Positions 40,401 to 49,988 of a stretch of 64,000 nt of DNA are shown here, piece after piece (position 1 is the first letter of the stretch; the number at the start of each line of letters is the position of its first letter). Under the pieces are notes generated by a model. The model saw only the letters and a list, made by a program, of their open reading frames with translations, was not told the DNA's origin and searched no databases. This stretch comes from Leptospira sp. WS58.C1 (GTDB taxonomy: Bacteria > Spirochaetota > Leptospiria > Leptospirales > Leptospiraceae): positions 558,001 to 622,000 of the forward strand of contig NZ_CP162137.1 in the NCBI RefSeq assembly GCF_040833995.1, given 5' to 3'. Made by a program: the position numbers and the translations under genes.

Positions 40401-42162
40401 ATACGGCCGCCGCGGCTTGGCGATTCGCTCTTTCTAGACGTAATAAATTTCCTTCCGCGATCGCTAAGGAATCTATATTATAATCTTGTGAATGTTTAGT
40501 TCTTTGTTTTTTCAGATCCCCATCCACATGATTTAGCGATTTCTCTAGTAACATTCCGGCTACAAATCTTGCTGCGATCTCCACAGTTTCGAAAGCTAAT
40601 TCGTCTTTTGTAAAACCGTCTCCTATCGATTTGTAAGAATGAACCGCCTGTTCCAATTTTTCCCAAAGAGATCTTAGATCGGTAGAGGGAGAAAATTTGG
40701 ACATTTCTTCTTCTGCATAAGCTCTTAGATGTCCGCTCGCTGCCATTCCGGAAACCACTCCTCCGATTGCTGCTACGATCTGCAATTGAGTGGTTCCTTC
40801 GTAGATTGTGGTAATTCTACTGTCCCTGTAGATCCTTGCCACATCGTAATCTTCGGTGTAACCGCTTCCTCCGTGGATTTGGATTGCGTCGGAAGCAAGC
40901 GCCACACAACCTTCGGAGGCGTAATATTTACTCATAGGAGTGAATAAGTCTGCAAGTTTTTCCCAACGACGGATTGTCTCGTCTTGGTTCACATCTCTTT
41001 CGTTCTTACCTTCTTCTTTGAGCATTCTTTCTTTTTTCCAATGATACAGATCGATAGCTCTTCCCGTTTCGGAAACAAGACATCTTGTGGCTAAAATTTC
41101 TCTTTCCATCTTGTCCAAAATTTTTCGGACCGCAGGGATCTTCTCTATCGGTTTGCCGAATTGTATCCTTTCCGAGGCGTATTTTTTTGCTTCGAAATAT
41201 GCGGCAGTCCCGATCCCTAAAGATTGGGTTGCGATTGTAAGCCTAGCAGCATTCATCATCCCCATGGAATATTTTACGAGACCATAGCCGGTTTTTCCGA
41301 TAAGTAGTCCCGGAGAATTTTCAAAAACCACTTCGCAGGTAGGAGAACAATGTAATCCCATTTTATGTTCTATCCCCGCGACATGAACGTCCTTCCCTTG
41401 TACTAAGAAGAAAGACAATCCTCTAGCTCCGCTTTCGGGGCTTCCGGTCCTAGCTAAAGTAAGAATTACGGATGGAGAATCCACATAACCGCAGGCATGA
41501 GTGATAAAACGTTTTGCTCCGTTAATTCTCCAAGTTCCGTCAGGATCTTGGGTCGCCCTAGTTTGCACATTAGGTAGATCGGAACCGTAATTAGGTTCAG
41601 TTAAAGCCATGGCCGCGCTGAATTTTCCTGCGGCGATCTGAGGCAGCCATTCGTTGCACATTTCGTCGGAAGCATATCTTTCCATGATCTCGACTATATT
41701 AATATTTCCGTATGCTAGACAAAATGCCGCATCCGCTCTGGCAGCAATCTCGCACATCATGGATTGAACGATCGCTGGCAGGCCCAAACCTCCGTACTTT
41801 CTGGAGATGGAAATAGGCATAAGCCCCGCATCCTTTAAGGTTTTATAACATTCTTCTTGTGCTTTCGGGAATGTGACCTTGCCGTTCTCGTATTTTAACC
41901 CTGTTTGGTCCATTTCTTTACTACGAGGAGCAACAAAGTCCCCCATAATTTCTCCTAAAGCATCCAGAGTAGATCTATAATAATCTACTGCTTCCTGCAA
42001 ATTAGAAGGTGCATATGCATATCTTTCGTCGTTAGTCTCTTTATATTTGGCGGCGTCATGGAAGTCGCCTTCGTATGCCGCTACAATCTCTTTCCAATCT
42101 ATAAGATTATCAAAATGAGTTTGTAAGTCGGTGTTATCCTGGAAATAGTTTCCCTGAATCAT
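40399..42162 (-). CDS. Acyl-CoA dehydrogenase family protein
   Basis: 587 aa, the longer bacterial type with an extra C-terminal helical domain. It oxidises acyl-CoA with FAD and passes electrons to electron-transfer flavoprotein. Visible: the central region AAMALTEPNYGSDLPNVQTRA, KRFITHACGYVDSP, the AARLTIATQSLGIGTAAYFEAKKYASERIQFGKPI block, and IHGGSGYTEDYDVARIYRDSRITTIYEGTTQLQ with the likely catalytic Glu. The exact chain-length class cannot be told. It has its own promoter region upstream. Confidence 0.92.
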   Translation of the reverse strand: MIQGNYFQDNTDLQTHFDNLIDWKEIVAAYEGDFHDAAKYKETNDERYAYAPSNLQEAVDYYRSTLDALGEIMGDFVAPRSKEMDQTGLKYENGKVTFPKAQEECYKTLKDAGLMPISISRKYGGLGLPAIVQSMMCEIAARADAAFCLAYGNINIVEIMERYASDEMCNEWLPQIAAGKFSAAMALTEPNYGSDLPNVQTRATQDPDGTWRINGAKRFITHACGYVDSPSVILTLARTGSPESGARGLSFFLVQGKDVHVAGIEHKMGLHCSPTCEVVFENSPGLLIGKTGYGLVKYSMGMMNAARLTIATQSLGIGTAAYFEAKKYASERIQFGKPIEKIPAVRKILDKMEREILATRCLVSETGRAIDLYHWKKERMLKEEGKNERDVNQDETIRRWEKLADLFTPMSKYYASEGCVALASDAIQIHGGSGYTEDYDVARIYRDSRITTIYEGTTQLQIVAAIGGVVSGMAASGHLRAYAEEEMSKFSPSTDLRSLWEKLEQAVHSYKSIGDGFTKDELAFETVEIAARFVAGMLLEKSLNHVDGDLKKQRTKHSQDYNIDSLAIAEGNLLRLERANRQAAAAV

Positions 42163-42404
42163 TTGTATTCTCCCTGTCGCTTAGAGGTCTTTAGGTGTAC
42201 TGCTTTCTTAAGCTCGTGTCAAGTATTACCTGATTACTTCTTTTTTAGAATATAGACTTTGGTTTGTAATGCGAACAAAGGAGGAGAACCGAACAGGTGT
42301 TTGGAATATTGTTTACACTTTACAACTCGAGCAATACAATAATTTAACTTATAAAGTAACCTTTTTCATTGGAAATTCGAAGTTTCCGGTGAGGGATAGA
42401 AACT

Positions 42405-42905
42405 ATGGGTCGACTCGGATTATGGATCGGTTTTATATTTTTATTGGGAAACTTTCTATTGGGATGTTCCGAATCCGTAGGAGCTCCAAAAGAAAAGAAA
42501 GGGGGTAAGATGAAGTACGAAGTCCAGAAGTCGGAAGAAGAATGGAAAAAAGTCCTAAGTCCGGAACAATACCGGATCATTAGAGAGAAAGGGACAGAGA
42601 GAGCGTTTACCGGAGAATATTATTATAATAAGGAAAAAGGAAAATACCTTTGCGCTGCGTGTGGCGCCGAGTTATTCAGCTCAGATACTAAATACGAATC
42701 GGGAAGCGGCTGGCCTTCTTTTTATAAACCTGCTGCGGACAAGTCCGTCCTATCCGAAACGGATACAAGTCATGGAATGACACGGACGGAAGTGCTCTGC
42801 TCCAGATGTGGAGGGCATTTAGGGCATGTTTTCCCCGATGGCCCGGAGCCTACCGGGCTTAGATACTGTATCAATTCAGCATCTTTAAAATTTAAAAAAG
42901 ATTAA
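42405..42905 (+). CDS. msrB: Peptide-methionine (R)-S-oxide reductase as a lipoprotein
   Basis: 166 aa. It repairs methionine-R-sulfoxide. The first ~25 residues ([19 protein letters not shown]) are a lipoprotein leader with LLGC (Cys21), so this copy should act outside the cytoplasm. The MsrB domain has zinc pairs ([10 protein letters not shown] and [13 protein letters not shown]), the [10 protein letters not shown] motif and the catalytic cysteine in [12 protein letters not shown]. Usual MsrB length is ~140; the extra part is the leader. Followed after 15 bp by the PEP mutase-like gene. Confidence 0.93.
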   Translation: MGRLGLWIGFIFLLGNFLLGCSESVGAPKEKKGGKMKYEVQKSEEEWKKVLSPEQYRIIREKGTERAFTGEYYYNKEKGKYLCAACGAELFSSDTKYESGSGWPSFYKPAADKSVLSETDTSHGMTRTEVLCSRCGGHLGHVFPDGPEPTGLRYCINSASLKFKKD

Positions 42906-42920
42906 TATTCAAAGGAAAGT

Positions 42921-43766
42921 ATGACTCCCGTACAAAACAGATTAGGCGAAATATTCCGAAACCTACATTCAAAGGATATCTTTGTGATGCCTAACGCTTG
43001 GGATGCGGGTAGCGCTCGTATGTTGGCGGGGGCGGGATATTCCGCGATCGGGACTACGAGTGCAGGTATCGCTTTTGCGGCCGGGCTACCCGATCACCAG
43101 ATTATGAGTAAAGAAGACATGCTTTCAGAAGTAAAATCTATCGTGGACTCCGTCGGAATTCCGGTAAGCGCGGATCTGGAAGGAGGTTACGGGATCCAGC
43201 CTTCGCAAGTCGCTGAAACGGTAAAACAAGCGATCGGTATCGGAGTGGTTGGGTGTAATATAGAAGACCTGAGCGGCGATCCTTCTTCTCCTTTGTTGGA
43301 TGTCAAACTTGCCACGGAAAGAATTCATGCGATCCGAAAGACTGCGGATCAAAGCGGTGTTCCATTTACTCTCACTGCAAGAACGGATGCCTTCTTAACG
43401 AATCATCCCAACGCCATGGAAGAAGCGATCGCTCGTTGTAATTCATATAAAGAAGCGGGAGCAGACTGTCTTTTTATACCCGGGATAGGAGATCCTCAAA
43501 CGATAGGCACATTAGTACGTTCTATCAACGGTCCTCTAAATGTAGTCATGGGTTTAAGTCATAACCAACTTACTGTCGAGGAATTAAGATCTCTTGGGGT
43601 TCGGAGAATTAGTATAGGCGGAAGTCTTGCACGAGCCTGTTTTCATCTCATTCGTCAAGCTGCACTTGAAATAAAGAATTCAGGCAGTTTTACTTATGCG
43701 AATCATCAGTATTCTCATAAAGAATTATGCGATTTTTTTGCGGAATACGAGGCTAATACCAAATGA
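42921..43766 (+). CDS. Isocitrate lyase/PEP mutase family protein
   Basis: 281 aa TIM-barrel enzyme. FVMPNAWDAGSARMLAGAGYSAIGTTSAG, VSADLEGGYG (metal-binding acids), VGCNIEDLSG and LTARTDAFL are typical of the superfamily that makes or breaks C-C or C-P bonds next to a carboxylate (isocitrate lyase, PEP mutase, oxaloacetate decarboxylase). The KKCGH motif of true isocitrate and methylisocitrate lyases is not present, so the substrate is open. Likely co-transcribed with msrB. Confidence 0.85.
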   Translation: MTPVQNRLGEIFRNLHSKDIFVMPNAWDAGSARMLAGAGYSAIGTTSAGIAFAAGLPDHQIMSKEDMLSEVKSIVDSVGIPVSADLEGGYGIQPSQVAETVKQAIGIGVVGCNIEDLSGDPSSPLLDVKLATERIHAIRKTADQSGVPFTLTARTDAFLTNHPNAMEEAIARCNSYKEAGADCLFIPGIGDPQTIGTLVRSINGPLNVVMGLSHNQLTVEELRSLGVRRISIGGSLARACFHLIRQAALEIKNSGSFTYANHQYSHKELCDFFAEYEANTK

Positions 43767-43833
43767 CATTCTTTCACTTTCTATAGAGTGGAAGGACATA
43801 AAATTCTGTTTGCGCCTCGGGGCTGAGAATGGA

Positions 43834-43869
43834 TTCTACCCTAGGGCGGGATTTTCGCCCGCGGTAGAA
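43834..43869 (+). promoter_or_regulatory. Strong hairpin just before the lipase start codon
   Basis: TTCTACC (43834-43840) and GGTAGAA (43863-43869) pair, and inside them GGGCG (43844-43848) pairs with CGCCC (43856-43860). The stem ends 5 bp before the ATG at 43875 and would cover any ribosome site. It may act as a terminator for the msrB unit or control lipase translation. Confidence 0.5.
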
Positions 43870-43874
43870 ACCGA

Positions 43875-44771
43875 ATGAAGAGAGACCATCTTACTTACCT
43901 TCCCGAAAAAGGGAATATCCGTCCCGTAATCGTACAACATTTAGCCGAGATCTATCACCATATATATTATTTTTTCTGTCATATCCTGGGGATCTTTATA
44001 GAACTTCCGGATCATACCGAAGGTTACAAAAGACCTATCGTATGTGTTTCCGGATTTTTAGGAAGAGGTCTGACTTGGGCTGCGATGCGTAAACATCTAA
44101 TCTCTCTTGGACATCCGGTGTATGTGGTTCCACTGGGATTCCAGACGGGAAACATCCGCAAAAAAAGTAAGATACTCGAAAATTTCCTAATAGAGAAAAA
44201 TATCAAAGATTGTTATTTGATCTGTCATTCCATGGGAGGACTGATCGCCGCCGGTTTAAGTTATAAAGGAAGAGACAGGGTTCGAAAAATTTTCGTGGTA
44301 GGGTCGCCTATGCACGGAACTTATATGGCTTACCTTGCTCCTATCTTTCCTTGTACCTGGCAAATGATGCCCGGTTCTAAATTAGTGAAGGAAGTAGTGG
44401 AAACTTATTCAAAATTTCATAATGTACAAGCCGTATTTACGAAGGGAGAAGGTATCGTCCGTCCTTGGGAAAGCGCAACCCTTGGCCATTTTGACGATGT
44501 TGAGATCCCGGAATACGGACATCTGAACTTATATTTAGGACCTCTTGGAATAGAGTGTCTAGGTTCCTTAGTGACTTCGGAAGAGAAGAAGGATCCGCTT
44601 CCCATCAAACAAAAACCGGTCGCCAAGGAAGATATTAAGAAGGAGTCTGTTGCATCCGCTCCTTCCAAAAAAACTTCTCCTAAAAAGCAAGCGGCTAAAA
44701 AAACAAGTCCTGCTAAAAAGAAAACGGCCAAGTCTTCCCCTAAAAAAGTAAAACCTAAGAAGAAACGTTAA
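43875..44771 (+). CDS. Lipase-type alpha/beta hydrolase with histone-H1-like tail
   Basis: 298 aa. Residues ~50-235 are an alpha/beta hydrolase: [10 protein letters not shown] oxyanion region, nucleophile elbow [15 protein letters not shown] (S119), [16 protein letters not shown], a [22 protein letters not shown] stretch that can give Asp and His. Residues ~250-298 are a very basic, low-complexity tail of KK(T/A)SP-type repeats, like histone H1 tails. The tail may bind nucleic acid or membranes. No signal peptide; residues 25-43 are hydrophobic. No clear ribosome site. Converges with the metallopeptidase gene. Confidence 0.75.
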   Translation: MKRDHLTYLPEKGNIRPVIVQHLAEIYHHIYYFFCHILGIFIELPDHTEGYKRPIVCVSGFLGRGLTWAAMRKHLISLGHPVYVVPLGFQTGNIRKKSKILENFLIEKNIKDCYLICHSMGGLIAAGLSYKGRDRVRKIFVVGSPMHGTYMAYLAPIFPCTWQMMPGSKLVKEVVETYSKFHNVQAVFTKGEGIVRPWESATLGHFDDVEIPEYGHLNLYLGPLGIECLGSLVTSEEKKDPLPIKQKPVAKEDIKKESVASAPSKKTSPKKQAAKKTSPAKKKTAKSSPKKVKPKKKR

Positions 44772-44777
44772 ACTTCT

Positions 44778-46448
44778 TTATAGTTTCGGCGGAAAATACG
44801 TAAGAGATTTACCGCCGGAGTCCCATTTCCTTGTTCCAGTCCCCCAAACAGTAATCGAATTTTTTTCGGAAGTAAAACTTGTGGTCCCATCCGGGAATAC
44901 ATTCACCTGGTATTTAGGAGTTTCCAAACGATACGTACCATTCTTAAAAAGATATACTCTTTCCTTTCTCGGAGATTGGAATACACCTTCTACCTTACCT
45001 TTCAGCGATTCTACCTTCAAAGAAAAAGGAATTCTAATATCAGGAATGGAGGAAGGATCAGTAATGTTTATCAACTCCGCAAGTTCTTCCGTTTTAAAAG
45101 AAGAAGCTTCCGAAAAAGCAAAAGGTAAAGTAATTGTTCCGATAATTTCCCATTCTAAAAATTTCGCAGGAAGATCTTTCGTTTCGGATCCCAAATAGCT
45201 CAGCAGATCCGACTGTAATTTGGAAACATTCGAATTGAGCACGGATCTTAATGCGGAATCGATACTTTCTCCCTCGCAAGTTTTATCCCAAAGATCCCTG
45301 ATTTTTGAATTCCCATACTTATGAGAAATAAAATCCATTGCCAGAAATCCTGCTAGATAAGGATCTGATCTTTCCAGTTGTAACTTGCTCTTCTTTAGAA
45401 TAAAATTTTCGTAATATTCTCTATACTTTGTACCTTTGTGTTTAGGCCAACCGAAATGGGCAATAAATTCTGCATGACCTTCTACAAGCCAAGCAGGCTG
45501 AGCGATAGGCGGTTGGATTTTTCCGGTTCGGATTGCGCCACATCTGATCTGCTGCATATGATGAGTGATTTCATGATACACCATATAGGAGGGTTGGGTC
45601 GAATGTTGATACCTTTTGACCTCAGGATCCGGATCTTCCACGATCATATCCTTTTCGGGACTCGGATCACAAAAACTGATCCCGTAAATTCCGCCTCTAC
45701 CACCGCTGCAAGCGATCCCGGCTAAATTATTGAATTCTCTGAAGGACTTCGTATCCTGAAAAAAAGCTACCAGGATCCTGGATGACGGTTTCAGATCGAA
45801 ATCACTTTCCGCTTTTTTGAAAAAATCCGGAGTGGTTTTGGATTCGGTAAACGCATGAACAAAAAGAGAATTTTTAGGTTCGAACTCGAAAAGAAAACGA
45901 TCTTTCTCTTCGGAAATATTTCCGTATCGTCCAGGTTTGGTAAATCGAAAGAATTTGTTCTCAGCTGGATTCTCATATAAATACTCCAATTTGCCGGATA
46001 CTTCATAGAAAGAAGCTCTGATCTGTGAATTGTCCGGATAGATCAGGATTTTTTCGGATTGGCAGCTCGGGCATTTTTTAGGATAAGAATAGATCTTAAC
46101 TCCTTCTTTTTCCAATGCCCATTCATCAGCGGATCTTTGGAGAAAGCTTGTGCCATCTTTCAGATCCCATTTGTAAAATCCAGGACTCCATTGATACACC
46201 GTTCCGCCGTCAGGGCCGGTATAATATCCTGCTTTATTCGGGATTTTTAATACAAATTCTCGCCCGTTCGGAAAGTGGAATTTATCAAATTCTTCCCAAT
46301 TGGACGGAGCGGTTTTCCGGCTCGATAAAATGAACTTGGGAATATCCGAGTTATATGCTAAATCCACTTTAGGCGCTTGGCCTTGCGTAAGAATTGGGGA
46401 GACGAAAATAAGAGTATAAACTATGATCTGAAAATTTTTTAACCTCAC
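44778..46448 (-). CDS. Secreted zinc metallopeptidase-like protein
   Basis: 556 aa. GTG start at 46448 with GGGAG upstream; leader FQIIVYTLIFVSPILTQGQ is a signal peptide. The catalytic zinc site is HEITH at 292-296 (VYHEITHHMQQ), and WLVEGHAEFIAHFGWP can supply the third ligand Glu, the layout of peptidase MA-like gluzincins. The N-terminal part has beta-rich repeats (GGTVYQWSPGFYKWDLKDG) and so has the last ~80 residues. Substrate unknown; acts in the periplasm or outside. Confidence 0.7.
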   Translation of the reverse strand: MRLKNFQIIVYTLIFVSPILTQGQAPKVDLAYNSDIPKFILSSRKTAPSNWEEFDKFHFPNGREFVLKIPNKAGYYTGPDGGTVYQWSPGFYKWDLKDGTSFLQRSADEWALEKEGVKIYSYPKKCPSCQSEKILIYPDNSQIRASFYEVSGKLEYLYENPAENKFFRFTKPGRYGNISEEKDRFLFEFEPKNSLFVHAFTESKTTPDFFKKAESDFDLKPSSRILVAFFQDTKSFREFNNLAGIACSGGRGGIYGISFCDPSPEKDMIVEDPDPEVKRYQHSTQPSYMVYHEITHHMQQIRCGAIRTGKIQPPIAQPAWLVEGHAEFIAHFGWPKHKGTKYREYYENFILKKSKLQLERSDPYLAGFLAMDFISHKYGNSKIRDLWDKTCEGESIDSALRSVLNSNVSKLQSDLLSYLGSETKDLPAKFLEWEIIGTITLPFAFSEASSFKTEELAELINITDPSSIPDIRIPFSLKVESLKGKVEGVFQSPRKERVYLFKNGTYRLETPKYQVNVFPDGTTSFTSEKNSITVWGTGTRKWDSGGKSLTYFPPKL

Positions 46449-46487
46449 CGTGTTTCTCCCGTATTATTAAAGAAGAGGCGAAATGAA

Positions 46488-48443
46488 CTAAGACTGGTCT
46501 TCCGATAAAACGATCAAAGAGTCGGATTCATGTAGCGAAAAATATTCTGACTTATCCGGGATCAAATATACTCCGTAACCCTTGGATTCGTCCGTTTCCT
46601 CCGAAACGATCCTAATCCCAAAACATGTCTCTTTTCTTTGTTGTGCTGCGTACATACAATCCGCAAAATTTACACGTTTAGGAAAATCCTCGAAATATAA
46701 GTAGGCAGGTTTAAGATAGATCTCGCTTCCTTCCGGATCGAATAAACTTTCATAAACCCTCATAACATCGGGTTCTTGGGAAACCTGAGCCATCATCTTG
46801 GAAACGAATTGATTGGAGATCAGAAAGTCTTTCACTCCGGTTTCCAAAACTAATTCCGTATTTTCCGAATTCATGATCTCGGTGATAAGTTGTGTCTCGG
46901 CTTTTTTGCCTCCAGATAGTTGTTTTTTCTTAAAGTATTGGCGAAACCTTAACAATAGAGAAATTGTCCTGGCGTCCACTTCCTCGATATTCTCCTTCTC
47001 TTCCGCTAAGAATATTACGGAATCATACTGTTCCGGAGAAAGTTTTTCCAAAATACCTTCTTGGGAAAGGTTTGCTACCAACGATCTGAGTTTGATCTGG
47101 GGATATTTAGTTTTCAGTTTTGCAAGCGTTGTCTTAATCTCTTCGTTGGATTCGTTTATCAGAAGATCTATTTGGGAATCCGGAGAAGAGAATTTTGCAT
47201 ATTCGTCCACGATAATTTTACTTTTGGAATTCCATCCGATGATCAGTTGTTTGTCGATCGGCCTTGATAAACTGGTATTCGGATAAGATAGAGCTGCAGT
47301 AACGATCACAGGTTTATCATCGAATTTGATCTTAGAGTCGTCTTCGGCAAGAATGATCGCATCCTCTTCATTCTCCGGAAGATATTGCGGATCGGGATTT
47401 AAAACGATTTCCCCGCTGATCTTTCTAAAACCTAACGGAACCGATTCCTTAAATCTAAATGAAATTTCGGAATAGTTTAAACCTCTCCAACCGTTCTTAG
47501 GTTTATAAAAATAGATCTCATTTCCTTCAAAACCGACTAAATTGGAATACACGATCGCAAGACCGGAAGTCCTGGATGTTTGGACAAGTAATTTGGAAAG
47601 AATACTTCTTTCGTCCATGACCTGTATGGATTCGGAAAGATCCGACGCAATATTCCGATTTTCTAATCCATGGAGTTCTGCTACGACGGGAGGAAGACCG
47701 AACTCTCCACTTAAAGCTACAAGAGCCATGATGGATTTTAAAACTTTCGCATCTCCTACGGATTTACCTTCTTCCGATTCTTCTGAACCTGCAGGATTTA
47801 GTATGATGATACTTTTCGCTTTTGACGCATTTACTTTTTTTAATGAATGAAGATGAGAAGGAAGTCCTGACCTGGTGATAATTTTTGTGGTCTTAGTATC
47901 TTCGAGATTTTCGGAAAGAAAATCATCCATTTCCTCCTTGTCTCGGTCGGCGAGTACTACAGCCGCTTTTCCCGATTCGGAAGAGTTAGCCTCTATCAAT
48001 TCTTTTAATATTTCAATCGTTCGTATCCCGAATCCTAAAATCAATGTATGATCCGATTCTAGGACATCACTTTTACCTTTTCTGAGTTCTTGGATTTTTT
48101 GGTCGAATTGGTTCGTGATAAATGCGACTAAGCTGGAGAATAAGACTAAACCGGAAAATACGCTTAGTATTCCTACGAATTTATTGAACCAGTTGGATTC
48201 TCCGTCTTCTGCAACCGCTCCTGCATCGGAGATTTGTAAGAACACTCTCCATAAAAAATCACCAGATTCTTTAATGGATTCATCCGGAAACAAGAGTGCA
48301 CCCAGTATTCGTATTAAAGATAAGAATACGAATGCTCCTAAGAATAGGGTCATTAGCGCCGCGAAGACGGAGCCTCCGCCTCTAGACATAAAATTATCGA
48401 AATGGTAGCGGAGCCTTTTGAAAAGACCTGGTTTCTCTTTCAT
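46488..48443 (-). CDS. CASTOR/POLLUX/SYM8-type ion channel
   Basis: 651 aa. The N-terminus RYHFDNFMSRGGGSVFAALMTLFLG and the pore-like segment VFLQISDAGAVAED, with about three membrane helices in the first ~130 residues, match the CASTOR/POLLUX family, known from plant symbiosis channels. Two RCK-like nucleotide/ion-binding regions follow (HTLILGFGIRTIEILKELI from ~145; LIIGWNSKSKIIVDEYA from ~400). In plants the channel conducts potassium or calcium at the nuclear envelope; bacterial members are poorly studied. Confidence 0.8.
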   Translation of the reverse strand: MKEKPGLFKRLRYHFDNFMSRGGGSVFAALMTLFLGAFVFLSLIRILGALLFPDESIKESGDFLWRVFLQISDAGAVAEDGESNWFNKFVGILSVFSGLVLFSSLVAFITNQFDQKIQELRKGKSDVLESDHTLILGFGIRTIEILKELIEANSSESGKAAVVLADRDKEEMDDFLSENLEDTKTTKIITRSGLPSHLHSLKKVNASKAKSIIILNPAGSEESEEGKSVGDAKVLKSIMALVALSGEFGLPPVVAELHGLENRNIASDLSESIQVMDERSILSKLLVQTSRTSGLAIVYSNLVGFEGNEIYFYKPKNGWRGLNYSEISFRFKESVPLGFRKISGEIVLNPDPQYLPENEEDAIILAEDDSKIKFDDKPVIVTAALSYPNTSLSRPIDKQLIIGWNSKSKIIVDEYAKFSSPDSQIDLLINESNEEIKTTLAKLKTKYPQIKLRSLVANLSQEGILEKLSPEQYDSVIFLAEEKENIEEVDARTISLLLRFRQYFKKKQLSGGKKAETQLITEIMNSENTELVLETGVKDFLISNQFVSKMMAQVSQEPDVMRVYESLFDPEGSEIYLKPAYLYFEDFPKRVNFADCMYAAQQRKETCFGIRIVSEETDESKGYGVYLIPDKSEYFSLHESDSLIVLSEDQS

Positions 48444-48514
48444 GCGAGGTGAAGAGTTAAGTAATAATTATTTATTTCCAGCGGAAAAATGCAGGAAATT
48501 TGAAATTTATAGGA

Positions 48515-49132
48515 TCAGATTCCGTTTGTACAGCTAGCCCAATTAAATTGGAAATTGTAATTTCGGATCGATCCGGTCACGTTCACAGTATCCGAAAAAT
48601 TGGATTTGTTCCTTAATTGACCGGAAATAGTTCCTGTCATCGGACCATCTACTCCATCTATATCCCCATCCGTATAAGCTTGTTGTAATTGAAAATTGTC
48701 GTCGAAATTTTCGTACACATTAGAACTGGAATCCGTATATTCAAAAACAAATCCTTCGCTAAGTACCATAGTGCCGATCTCTTTCGGAATTTCCATATAC
48801 ACTTTTTCGGAAGAATTCGAACTCCAAGGCTGGGGAAACGGTAAAATCTCTCCGGAGTTATTATAATTCGGATGCTGCATGGAAACGTTGGTATGCAGAA
48901 GGAAACTGACCGCATCGACTTCAAGATTCAATTCGCAGTCGGGGCAGGCTGCTAAAATAAGTTGTGCATTTGCAAGGCAGAGAGGATTCCATCCTCCTTT
49001 ATTTGAGTCATCTTCTAAAAAATCTAAATTTAAAAGAGAACATTGCAGAGTAAATAGAAGGAGGAATGCCCAAAACGGGAAAAGCACCCTTAAATGGCGA
49101 AACAATTTGGAAAAGGTTTTGTTCCCTATCAT
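48515..49132 (-). CDS. Hypothetical lipoprotein
   Basis: 205 aa. Leader VLFPFWAFLLLFTLQCSLLN has a lipobox-like TLQC (Cys31). The mature part is beta-rich, Ser/Asn-rich and acidic, with three cysteines near LCLANAQLILAACPDCELN and one at the end. I recognise no family. It should be anchored to a membrane and exposed to the periplasm or surface. Confidence 0.65.
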   Translation of the reverse strand: MIGNKTFSKLFRHLRVLFPFWAFLLLFTLQCSLLNLDFLEDDSNKGGWNPLCLANAQLILAACPDCELNLEVDAVSFLLHTNVSMQHPNYNNSGEILPFPQPWSSNSSEKVYMEIPKEIGTMVLSEGFVFEYTDSSSNVYENFDDNFQLQQAYTDGDIDGVDGPMTGTISGQLRNKSNFSDTVNVTGSIRNYNFQFNWASCTNGI

Positions 49133-49221
49133 TTAGGTAACTATACCATGATTTTTTTGTCTTTCGGACATTTTCTTTTGAAAAAATATCCAAATTGGAT
49201 GATTTGTTATAGGATAGAGGC

Positions 49222-49833
49222 TTATTTAGCTATATAATCTTCGAAAATCTCACGAAGACTGTCTTCCATTTCTCGGATATAACGTAGATCTTTAGTCATT
49301 CTCCAAAGAGTGATGGAACCATGATACGCCATCAACACTCTTCTGGAGACATATTGAATATCCATGCTTCTGGAAAATTGACCGGAGGCAACCGCGCGGC
49401 TGAGATAATCTCGGATCATCTTAGTCCATTTTTCAGCGATACCTTTTAGAAATTCCGTATATTCCGGATCGGCATCCATCACTTGATTTGCAAAACCTGC
49501 AAATGGATCTCCGAAAAATTCATGATGACGGATCTGTCTTTCTTTCAAGATCACCCAGGCTCTTAAAAATTCTTGGACCTCTGGATATCTTTCCATGAGA
49601 GAGGCTAGATCTGAAAGAGTCTTTTCTTCCTGGCGAGCGAGGTAGGCGATCCCTAGTTCCTTTTTAGAAGGAAAATGATCGTAAAGACTCGCAGCCACTG
49701 AGCCGGATTCTTGGATAATCTGTCTCATTCCGGTATTGGAAAATCCCTGTTTATAGAAAAGATCTGTCGCAGTATCCAGAATTCTTTCGCGGACACTGGC
49801 CCCGGAATCTCTTTTTTTTCTCTGAGCGGTCAT
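49222..49833 (-). CDS. TetR-family regulator next to thioesterase/thiolase genes
   Basis: 203 aa. HTH in [33 protein letters not shown]; ligand domain follows. It is divergent from a thioesterase-like/thiolase pair, with a long inverted repeat at 49908-49937 between them, so it probably controls that pair in response to a fatty-acid-type ligand. This target is inference from position. Confidence 0.85.
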   Translation of the reverse strand: MTAQRKKRDSGASVRERILDTATDLFYKQGFSNTGMRQIIQESGSVAASLYDHFPSKKELGIAYLARQEEKTLSDLASLMERYPEVQEFLRAWVILKERQIRHHEFFGDPFAGFANQVMDADPEYTEFLKGIAEKWTKMIRDYLSRAVASGQFSRSMDIQYVSRRVLMAYHGSITLWRMTKDLRYIREMEDSLREIFEDYIAK

Positions 49834-49907
49834 GTGCTTAAATACGTTATTTTTTCAGTATTGCCCTAAAAACCTCGTTTCGTCAATAGAATTTGGGTTT
49901 AACGTAT

Positions 49908-49937
49908 AAAAATACAGAACGAACGTTCTGTATTTTT
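49908..49937. promoter_or_regulatory. 13-bp inverted repeat, probable TetR operator
   Basis: AAAAATACAGAAC (49908-49920) and GTTCTGTATTTTT (49925-49937) are perfect inverted copies around GAAC. It lies in the divergent gap between the TetR gene and the thioesterase-like gene. The run of T after the right arm means a terminator is also possible. Confidence 0.6.
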
Positions 49938-49988
49938 TTTATTGCCCCGATTTCCCCGGGGTCTAAGCTAGTGTCAGGACGGTTCAAA

